Below, piece after piece: positions 58,071-64,000 of a stretch of 64,000 nucleotides of DNA. The stretch is from WTKD01 sp965243525 (GTDB lineage: Bacteria; Spirochaetota; Spirochaetia; WTKD01), in contig OZ251568.1 in NCBI GenBank assembly GCA_965243525.1, positions 372,001 to 436,000 of the forward strand. Direction: 5' to 3'. Both the position numbers and the translations under genes were made by a program. A model generated the notes under the pieces. It was given only the letters and a program-made list of their open reading frames with translations, was not told the DNA's origin and ran no database searches. Position 1 is the stretch's first letter; each line of letters begins with the position of its first letter.

Positions 58071-58276
58071 CTCTTCCCATAGACCTCAATCGTGCCGCTG
58101 TCTGCATGCAACAAGCCATAGAGAACATTCATCAGGGTCGTTTTTCCAGCGCCATTTTCACCCAATAATGCGTGGATCTCACCCTTGCGCAGGGTAAAGT
58201 CCACAGCGTCATTCGCCAAAACAGTTGGGAATCGTTTTGTTATATTCGTTAATTTGATTGCTAGTTGTTTGTTCAT
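58067..58276 (-). CDS. nucleoside ABC transporter ATPase, N-terminal fragment, 69 aa
   Basis: Starts MNKQLAIKLTNITKRF and has Walker A 'LLGENGAGKTTLMNVLYGLL' and a 'SGTIEVYGKR' end, then a stop. In homologues this continues in one frame into 'GMVHQHFMLV'. Here the next frame starts one base back, so the gene is split by a single-base frameshift near 58070. The join is a GTGA overlap, so translational coupling might still give a working two-part ATPase. A sequencing error is also possible. Confidence 0.8.
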   Translation of the reverse strand: MNKQLAIKLTNITKRFPTVLANDAVDFTLRKGEIHALLGENGAGKTTLMNVLYGLLHADSGTIEVYGKR

Positions 58277-58283
58277 TGTACAT

Positions 58284-58305
58284 GTGGAGAGATTTCTCTC
58301 TCCAC
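58284..58305 (-). promoter_or_regulatory. intercistronic hairpin between binding protein and ATPase
   Basis: GTGGAGAGA pairs perfectly with TCTCTCCAC around a 4-base loop and has no T-run. Such hairpins often stabilise the abundant binding-protein mRNA and lower expression of the membrane genes. Confidence 0.6.
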
Positions 58306-58337
58306 TCGTTTACTTAATACCTAATACCTAGATGGTT

Positions 58338-59357
58338 TTAGTGCTTCGCTTTAAAGGTTTCAAAGCTTGCAGCATCATAGGGAACTTCGATCTCACCAGC
58401 GATTATTCTTTCAGAAATATCCTCAACCTCTGCGAGGATGTCTGCTGGCACATGGTAGTCTGATGTTGGAGCAATTCCGACTGCTTGGTCTTTCAGTCCA
58501 AGAATCAAGGCACCACCCTGTGGAAACTCACCGGTTGATTGCAGATCTCGTGCAACGACATAGATAGCATCACCGACACGCTTCATTGCAGATGTCAAAA
58601 TGTGATCTGGTGCAAGAGCACGCTGATCACGGTCAACACCAATAGCCCATTTGTCCTGCTCACGCGCTGCCTCTATAACACCGTTGCCGACTGCGCCGGC
58701 TGCGTGAAAGACAATGTCTGCACCCTGTACATACATCTGGTTTGCAATACTCTTTCCTTTTGCTGCATCAACAAAGGAATCTGCATACTGCCGAAGTACC
58801 GATACGTCCTTGTCCGCATAGTATGCCCCTGCGTGATAGCCATAATCGAACCCGTCGATAATCATGCCTTCAATACCACCAACAAAACCAATGGTTCCCG
58901 TCTCGGTCATCTTTGCAGCGATGTATCCAACCTGAAATGATGGTTGCTCTGCCTTGAACAAGACCCCAATGATATTTGAAGGAGCATCAGGACCATATGC
59001 GAAATCTATGATGCCAAAATGCTGATCTGGATAGAGTTTTGCCATTTGCAAGACTGCATCAGCCATTTTGAATCCAATTCCCCAAATGAGGTCATTGCCT
59101 GCATCGATAAGATTTTGCAAGTGTGGTATATAATCTGCATCCTGTGCTGATTCAAGATAGCTAATCTGAATTCCAAAATCTTCTTTTGCTCTGAGAAGCC
59201 CTTCCCAGGCTGATTGGTTGAAGCTTTGATCATTCACTCCACCAACATCGGTAACCATAGCAACTTTAATTGCATCTCCAGAGACCTCTTCGGCTCCTCC
59301 AGCAAACGCGCCCATTGCTATACATAACAACAAAATACAAGTAAGAAATTTCTTCAT
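58338..59357 (-). CDS. BMP/PnrA-type purine nucleoside binding protein, 339 aa
   Basis: Periplasmic substrate-binding protein of the PnrA/TmpC class. 'VAMVTDVGGVNDQSFNQSAWEGL' carries the BMP signature with the Asp/Asn ligand-contact residues, and 'GFVGGIEGMIIDGFDYGYHAGA' the second one. The signal peptide ends 'MGAFAGGAEE' with no lipobox cysteine at the cut site, so it is a soluble periplasmic protein, unlike the lipoprotein TmpC of T. pallidum. First gene of the operon. Confidence 0.93.
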   Translation of the reverse strand: MKKFLTCILLLCIAMGAFAGGAEEVSGDAIKVAMVTDVGGVNDQSFNQSAWEGLLRAKEDFGIQISYLESAQDADYIPHLQNLIDAGNDLIWGIGFKMADAVLQMAKLYPDQHFGIIDFAYGPDAPSNIIGVLFKAEQPSFQVGYIAAKMTETGTIGFVGGIEGMIIDGFDYGYHAGAYYADKDVSVLRQYADSFVDAAKGKSIANQMYVQGADIVFHAAGAVGNGVIEAAREQDKWAIGVDRDQRALAPDHILTSAMKRVGDAIYVVARDLQSTGEFPQGGALILGLKDQAVGIAPTSDYHVPADILAEVEDISERIIAGEIEVPYDAASFETFKAKH

Positions 59358-59383
59358 CCTGCCTCCTAACGGCTGTTTCTTAT

Positions 59384-59412
59384 AAAATATCCTTAGCCTG
59401 TGATTTCGTCAA
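59384..59412 (-). promoter_or_regulatory. promoter TTGACG-N17-TATTTT of the nucleoside operon
   Basis: The -35 box TTGACG (59412-59407) and -10 box TATTTT (59389-59384) are 17 bases apart on the reverse strand. A ribosome site AGGAGG lies before the ATG at 59357. No riboswitch fits in the short leader of about 20 bases. Confidence 0.75.
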
Positions 59413-59417
59413 CCACA

Positions 59418-60533
59418 TCAAACATTCTGCAGAATTTCTGGTGCCTCTCGCAGGGTGTTTTCATGAAACCGAGTATACAAATACTGAGTGTCTAAATTAA
59501 ACCGGTGGACAATGGTTGAAAACAGTTCCTCGGAAAGGAGTTGTAATTCTATATAGAGGTATAGCAAAATCCGTTCCACCATCAACGGAACTGCCAATGC
59601 ATGTATGAAAATGTCGTTGCCAGTATGATTTGTCTCTTTCAAAATCGAAGCATAGAGGGCACTGCTTTGGATATCCTCGCTAATGGCTGCAAATTCCGCA
59701 AACAATGCATCACAATCGCCCTGCGATGCGTGAATCGCCATCGGTTTGAGGTGCAGATAACAATACTGCATGCCCGGGAGATAATGGTGCTGCTCGCAGC
59801 GTGTTTCGTAATTAGGCAAATATGCAGTATCACTGAGTTTGTCTCCTCCTATGAGAATAAGCGGATCAAAATACATCGCCGGACATTCTTGCCCATCTAT
59901 CATATAGAAGCGGTACGTGCAATGCGACGAAACCAGGCAATTTGGATGTTCACAATAGGCAGTAAGCAGGTATACATCAGTAGCACGCGAGATAAGCAAT
60001 TCAGTGGTGGTGTTGAACAACTGGTTGCGGAAATTCAACAAGAGGGTTGGCAGAACAAAGTTTGCCTTGCTTGTTGCAATCGCATGCTCAATGACAAAGG
60101 CTAGTCTATCGTCATAAAAACCGGCCTCATCGATAATCCACGTGCCGATATGGTTATGCTCTGCTATTTTGCTTTCAATATCAAATGAATTGGTAGTGAT
60201 GCACAGTTCATCGCCCATTCGTTCGTATCCCCCACGAGAAACCAGAGCATCCGGAGGCACATCGGCAAAACGCAGAAGGTCCAGACTAGATCGGCAATAC
60301 ATCACATTGCGTCTGTCATAACTTCCTGATGAGGTTTGATTTGCAATACGTTTTGATTTTTTGCGAGCGATCTGTGAATCTTTCCAAATTCTTCTCGCAT
60401 ATTCTGTTTTGCCACACCCCATCGGGCCAACGACAAGAATTGATTTTGAATGATCAACAAAATTAAAATGGTCAAAAAAATGATGAACTTCCACATTCTT
60501 CTGATATAATATTTTCATTAAGGAATCGTGCAT
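59418..60533 (-). CDS. thymidine-kinase-like protein with extra C-terminal region, about 371 aa
   Basis: A TK1-type fold is visible: P-loop 'VVGPMGCGKTEYARRIW', Walker B-like 'WIIDEAGFYDDRL', the zinc/lasso region with 'CEHPNC', 'CTYRFYMIDGQ' and 'YETRCEQHHYLPG' (lid and C-x-x-H). TK1 proteins are about 190-220 aa; here about 110 extra residues follow (from 'YLHLKPMAIHASQ') and the N-terminus has about 45. The extra C-part is helical and unrecognised. The start at 60533 (MHDSLMKI) or 60518 (MKILYQKN) is uncertain. It precedes the nucleoside uptake operon, so a link to salvage of thymidine is plausible. Divergent from the 677-aa orphan. Confidence 0.75.
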   Translation of the reverse strand: MHDSLMKILYQKNVEVHHFFDHFNFVDHSKSILVVGPMGCGKTEYARRIWKDSQIARKKSKRIANQTSSGSYDRRNVMYCRSSLDLLRFADVPPDALVSRGGYERMGDELCITTNSFDIESKIAEHNHIGTWIIDEAGFYDDRLAFVIEHAIATSKANFVLPTLLLNFRNQLFNTTTELLISRATDVYLLTAYCEHPNCLVSSHCTYRFYMIDGQECPAMYFDPLILIGGDKLSDTAYLPNYETRCEQHHYLPGMQYCYLHLKPMAIHASQGDCDALFAEFAAISEDIQSSALYASILKETNHTGNDIFIHALAVPLMVERILLYLYIELQLLSEELFSTIVHRFNLDTQYLYTRFHENTLREAPEILQNV

Positions 60534-60618
60534 GGTTGCATAGTATGTTGTGAGAAAAGATACATCAAGATACATTTCTCTGTGAATTTTGCCGAAACTA
60601 AAACTATCTGGTACCGGG

Positions 60619-62652
60619 ATGAATTCTATTTCTCAACCACTAAAAAACGAAATCTTAAAACTGTTGTTCGCCTCAATATGGCAATCGAAAGAGGTTTCCA
60701 TCACCTATCAGGGCTTTCTAACACTCGTACGCAGTTTTGCGCAACGATTTCACACCGAGCGCGCTGCATTGACGGTACTCCTGGGCGACACCGAAAAGGT
60801 GCTCCAACCAATTATTAAGGAACTCACCGATGAAGGTCAATTTGCGGTTCGTGAAAACGCGCGCGGAGAAACCATCATGATTGAATATCGAGGGTTTTAT
60901 CTCACCGCGACCAATCATTGGTATAAGCGATTAGACAAGGATTTTGAGACCCCATTCGCCAATACACAGGTGTTAAAATTTGTCATCCCCAATGATATCC
61001 ACGTTAAAGTTCCCATTGACGAGCTCCACGAACGATATGGCGAATTGCTTGGATATGAGAACCTCATTGTTCTTGAATTTCCCAGCAGCCTCAGTGAGGT
61101 AATCATTACTGCTGAAATACTCCGCAACAAATTATCTGAAATATGTCTGAAAAAAATCGAGCGCTACCTCAACCAGCAACGCTTGCTTTCTGAAATCGAT
61201 GAAAAGGCAAATCTCGAACAGGATGAAATGCTCAGTGTGAAGAATTTGCTTGCCTCTATTACGGAATCTCCATCAGACGAAGTGCACCGCATCGAGTCTG
61301 GAAACGAAAATTCATACAAGCTGTGGACTGTCATTAATGCCATCCTCCAAGAGGAATTTGAATCCCCCAGCGCATCTTCAACTGCTGAATATTATTATCA
61401 ATCTATGCGCATACTCTATGAAATCGTTCTGGTATATCGCTCCATTCGTGCTGACAGTGAATTGCAGACGAAGAAGGAAGAATGCGTGTTTGCTGCATTG
61501 TCCACAGAACCCTATCTTTTTACGTTTGCGGGAGTAAAAAGCGCCTATGTACAAGTGATGGATGATATCGCACCAAGAATCGCTCTCTCAGATGCGGAAC
61601 TTGAGCAGCTGCTTCAAGCATTTATAGCGAAAACCACGGAAAGCAACTATCCAGGAATCACGATGTTCGATGGGTTAAACGGCAATATCTATTATGCGCT
61701 CACCCCCTATCTTGCAGAGGTATACGAATCCCAGTTGGGCAGTATGCGAACCACGTTCAGACAATACTATCACACCTGTTATGCAAATTGGTTAAAGAAC
61801 CGAACGACCTATCCCTTCATCGATAATGAGCGGAAACTTGAATACGATTTGGAAAACCGACTCCGCGATACATATCCTCAGCTGTATGCACTCTTGCATT
61901 TCGAAGCCGTCAGCAACTGCATCAAAGAGGCCCAACAATACCTCCCTTCTTTTTCACGTTCACCCCTAGAACAGACATTGCTGTCATGCATCGATCTAGA
62001 GGCCCACACACTGCAACCCTATTCTGTGATATGTGCCGTTGATCAAAAAGTAATGCTTGATTCTGCACGAAGAACTGTTCCAATATGGGCCGTTATTCCA
62101 GTTATAAACACGATCATCCGATTCTTCATCAATTTACTCAAGCAAATTGAAAAAATTCCCAAGGCAAACATTATAAACAAACCAAAAACGGCAAAAAAAT
62201 TGCAAGATGAAGCACAACCATCTGTATCTCAGCACCAGGCACAGAAAACTCTGAAACAACCAGATGAATCACCGGTGCATGAATCAGAAAGAGAACCTTC
62301 CGATCAAAACCAAGAGACGAAACGTTCCATTATCAAGGAACTGAGAGATTTTGCCGGCAGTGATTCTGATGCGCAAGCACAATTGCAGGTGTTGTTGCAA
62401 AGATGGAATCCAATCGCAGGTGAGCCAGGGCGAAGCAACCTAACCAAGGATGTGAACACCCTCTGTCGCGATAGTGTGCGGAGTATATCACGTGGAAGAC
62501 GAAATTATCTCCCAAACCTTGAACGAATTCTTGTGCTTGCAGAGCGTATCAGCGAAAACAATGTGTTTAATACCATAACACAAAAAGAAAGTTTAAAAAA
62601 TTATTTGAATCTCTATCTCACGCTGCATGTCCTCGAACAACAGCGACGCTAA
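60619..62652 (+). CDS. large orphan protein, 677 aa
   Basis: No family recognised. I start at ATG 60619 (MNSISQPLKNEIL). The N-terminal 100 residues look like two helix-turn-helix-like units ('EVSITYQGFLTLVRSF', 'KVLQPIIKELTDEGQFAVRE'). The rest is mainly helical, with an occasional membrane-like stretch 'VPIWAVIPVINTIIRFFINLL' near residue 500, then a charged low-complexity linker and a helical C-terminus. It may be an envelope-linked or regulatory protein. Convergent with the exonuclease gene (4-base overlap). Confidence 0.55.
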   Translation: MNSISQPLKNEILKLLFASIWQSKEVSITYQGFLTLVRSFAQRFHTERAALTVLLGDTEKVLQPIIKELTDEGQFAVRENARGETIMIEYRGFYLTATNHWYKRLDKDFETPFANTQVLKFVIPNDIHVKVPIDELHERYGELLGYENLIVLEFPSSLSEVIITAEILRNKLSEICLKKIERYLNQQRLLSEIDEKANLEQDEMLSVKNLLASITESPSDEVHRIESGNENSYKLWTVINAILQEEFESPSASSTAEYYYQSMRILYEIVLVYRSIRADSELQTKKEECVFAALSTEPYLFTFAGVKSAYVQVMDDIAPRIALSDAELEQLLQAFIAKTTESNYPGITMFDGLNGNIYYALTPYLAEVYESQLGSMRTTFRQYYHTCYANWLKNRTTYPFIDNERKLEYDLENRLRDTYPQLYALLHFEAVSNCIKEAQQYLPSFSRSPLEQTLLSCIDLEAHTLQPYSVICAVDQKVMLDSARRTVPIWAVIPVINTIIRFFINLLKQIEKIPKANIINKPKTAKKLQDEAQPSVSQHQAQKTLKQPDESPVHESEREPSDQNQETKRSIIKELRDFAGSDSDAQAQLQVLLQRWNPIAGEPGRSNLTKDVNTLCRDSVRSISRGRRNYLPNLERILVLAERISENNVFNTITQKESLKNYLNLYLTLHVLEQQRR

Positions 62653-63221
62653 TTGTGCGTGGTTAATTCCGCCAGATGAAGATCACCAAAATATCCCATG
62701 CCTTCAACTGCTGCCATGAAGACTTCCATACAGGTGTACGCATCATCCAAGGCGCGATGTGATTGCTTTTTCGTCAACAAAAGCTCTTTTTGTAATTCAG
62801 AAAGCTTGTAGCTTTTGAGCCGAGGGAATGCTTTTCGAGCGATGAACAGGGTGTCCAACACAAGGTTTGTTAGCTCTCCGGCTCTTCCAATGCGGGTTAG
62901 TGCACCGTGCAAAAATCCAACATCAAAGTTCGCATTGTGCGCAACAAGGATGCTCCCCTCGAGGTAGTGCAAAAAACTTTCTATAACAACGGTTTCAGGT
63001 GGTGCATCTGCAACATCTTGTTCGGTGATTCCATGCACCCTCGTTGCTTCCACGGGAATGGGAACATCTGGTTTTATCAAAGAATGGAAGGTGCTTAAAA
63101 CACCATCAACAGTGAAGCGCACTGCACCACATTCAATGATTCTCCCTTCAACTGGATCAATGCCGGTCGTTTCAAAATCAAATGCGGTGTATTCATGCTC
63201 GGTGACTGAACTCGTATCCAT
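62649..63221 (-). CDS. DnaQ-type 3'-5' exonuclease (epsilon/PolC-like), 190 aa
   Basis: A DEDDh exonuclease: 'AFDFETTGIDPVEGRII' (Asp and Glu), 'VAHNANFDVGFLHGAL' (Asp), 'KKQSHRALDDAYTCMEVF' (His and Asp). All five catalytic residues are visible. Likely the proofreading subunit of a polymerase or a stand-alone exonuclease. It starts right after the phosphohexomutase stop, so the two probably share a transcript. Confidence 0.9.
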   Translation of the reverse strand: MDTSSVTEHEYTAFDFETTGIDPVEGRIIECGAVRFTVDGVLSTFHSLIKPDVPIPVEATRVHGITEQDVADAPPETVVIESFLHYLEGSILVAHNANFDVGFLHGALTRIGRAGELTNLVLDTLFIARKAFPRLKSYKLSELQKELLLTKKQSHRALDDAYTCMEVFMAAVEGMGYFGDLHLAELTTHN

Positions 63222-64000
63222 CTATGACAAAAATCCTTTCAGATGCGCATGAAGTGTTTTAATCGCGGCATCTGCATGAGTATGTGCCGCTGCAAGGGTG
63301 GTGAATGGCTCTGTATACGAGTAATAGAGCTTGATCTTTGGTTCTGTTCCCGAAGGACGCAGACAAACCCATCCAAACCCATCCAGATACCATTTCAAAA
63401 CATTTGACGAAGGGATATGCGAAAAAGTCTGCTCTGTTCCATCCGATTCGATGATCCGTCGTTGGAGAAAATCAATCTGCCTTGTTACGGGATAGTTGCC
63501 AATCGTTGTTTGCTTCTGAGAACGCATCTTCTGCATAATCGCCAGAATATGTTCCATCCCCTCACTGCCTTCGAATACAAATGAATAGGTTTTTTCTGTA
63601 TAAAATCCATGGATCTTATACAATTCAACCAACTGATCACAGAGCGTCATGGATTTGGATTTATAATAGGCTATCATTTCACAAACAATGACCGCTGCAG
63701 TAATGGAATCCTTGTCCCAAACATGCGTGCCAATCAACAAACCAAAACTCTCTTCAGTCCCCATCAAAAAGCGTGAGAGTTTTCCCTCTGCATGCAATGA
63801 TCGAATAATCTCTGCAATATGCTTGAATCCAGTCAGGGTTTGCTCCTGCTTTGCTCCATGGGCTTGAATGATCTTGCTTTGAAGGTCGCTGGTCACAATG
63901 GTGTTCACCACCACATAGGGTTCTTTCTGCTGTTTTGAATGCGCCAAAAGATAGTCAATCACCAATGCACCCAATTGATTGCCATCAATCAAAATCAGTC
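63222..64000 (-). CDS. phosphoglucomutase/phosphomannomutase, C-terminal part (5' end beyond window)
   Basis: About 259 residues of an alpha-D-phosphohexomutase. Domain III begins at the edge with 'LIDGNQLGALVIDYLL', followed by 'LMGTEESFGLLIGTHVWDKDSI' (the conserved E-E-S-x-G sugar-binding motif, here TEESFG) and the phosphate-binding 'CLRPSGTEPKIKLYYS' (RPSGTEPK) in domain IV. The catalytic phosphoserine and metal loop lie outside the window. It interconverts hexose-1- and hexose-6-phosphates. Confidence 0.92.
   Translation of the reverse strand, partial: LILIDGNQLGALVIDYLLAHSKQQKEPYVVVNTIVTSDLQSKIIQAHGAKQEQTLTGFKHIAEIIRSLHAEGKLSRFLMGTEESFGLLIGTHVWDKDSITAAVIVCEMIAYYKSKSMTLCDQLVELYKIHGFYTEKTYSFVFEGSEGMEHILAIMQKMRSQKQTTIGNYPVTRQIDFLQRRIIESDGTEQTFSHIPSSNVLKWYLDGFGWVCLRPSGTEPKIKLYYSYTEPFTTLAAAHTHADAAIKTLHAHLKGFLS

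Noticed and set aside
1..64000. CRISPR arrays, rRNA genes, insertion sequences and known riboswitches
   Set aside because: I looked for regularly spaced repeats, rRNA-like blocks, transposase motifs and common riboswitch cores and found none. The repeats present are tandem, without spacers.

Overview
The window looks like part of a spirochaete chromosome, most like a Treponema or a close relative. The evidence is gene content and order, not a database match. The ribosome/cell-cycle block runs rplU-prp-rpmA-obg-nadD-LCP-rsfS, then a tRNA, then rplY-pth-tilS-ftsH. There is also a PnrA/TmpC-type purine nucleoside ABC operon, a DUF115 (Maf-like) motility-glycosylation protein, and a binding protein with the spirochaete-style 'FAGGAEE' signal-peptide end. 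A complete two-subunit glutamate synthase suggests a free-living or gut-type organism, not a strongly reduced pathogen.

Positions 1 to about 15.5 kb hold a prophage or prophage-derived element, cut off by the left edge and read mainly leftward. From right to left it has: a CI/LexA-like repressor (+ strand) facing a strong leftward promoter; a membrane protein; YqaJ-type exonuclease and RecT-type annealing protein; a small acidic protein; a replication-initiation-like protein; a hypothetical; an SSB-like protein; a terminator; a lysis cassette (membrane proteins, M23 endopeptidase, holin-like protein, and two coiled-coil membrane proteins in overlapping frames); then a contractile-tail module (terminator/completion protein, sheath, tube, tail-assembly chaperone with a -1 slippery site, tape measure, hub and baseplate proteins, gp25 at the edge). 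No terminase, portal, capsid, integrase or transposase lies where expected, so the element may be a tailocin or a rearranged prophage.

15.5-19.2 kb is a junction with a membrane protein, tRNA-Val(GAC), a small lipoprotein, a SurA/PpiD-like foldase and repeat-rich intergenic DNA. 19.2-41.6 kb is a long leftward housekeeping run: argS, gltB, gltD, rplU, prp, rpmA, obg, nadD, LCP protein, rsfS, tRNA-Gln(TTG), rplY, pth, tilS, ftsH, a periplasmic TPR-like protein, an HtrA-like lipoprotein protease and lepA. The striking member is obg: its glycine-rich N-domain is intact, but the GTPase motifs are missing.

41.9-54 kb has a VOC protein, secA, a surface lipoprotein, a LysM/M23 envelope protein divergent from a class B penicillin-binding protein, a DUF115 protein and two orphan genes. 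54-59.4 kb is a leftward nucleoside ABC transporter operon whose ATPase is split into two overlapping frames and whose last gene is a YhhQ/QueT-type queuosine-precursor transporter. 59.4-64 kb has a thymidine-kinase-like protein with an extra C-terminal region, a large orphan protein, a DnaQ-type exonuclease and the C-terminal half of a phosphohexomutase cut by the window end.

Best leads: the GTPase-motif-free Obg, the overlapping spanin-like pair, the slippery site in the tail chaperone, the apparently headless tail module, and the coupling of a deazapurine transporter to a purine nucleoside ABC operon.
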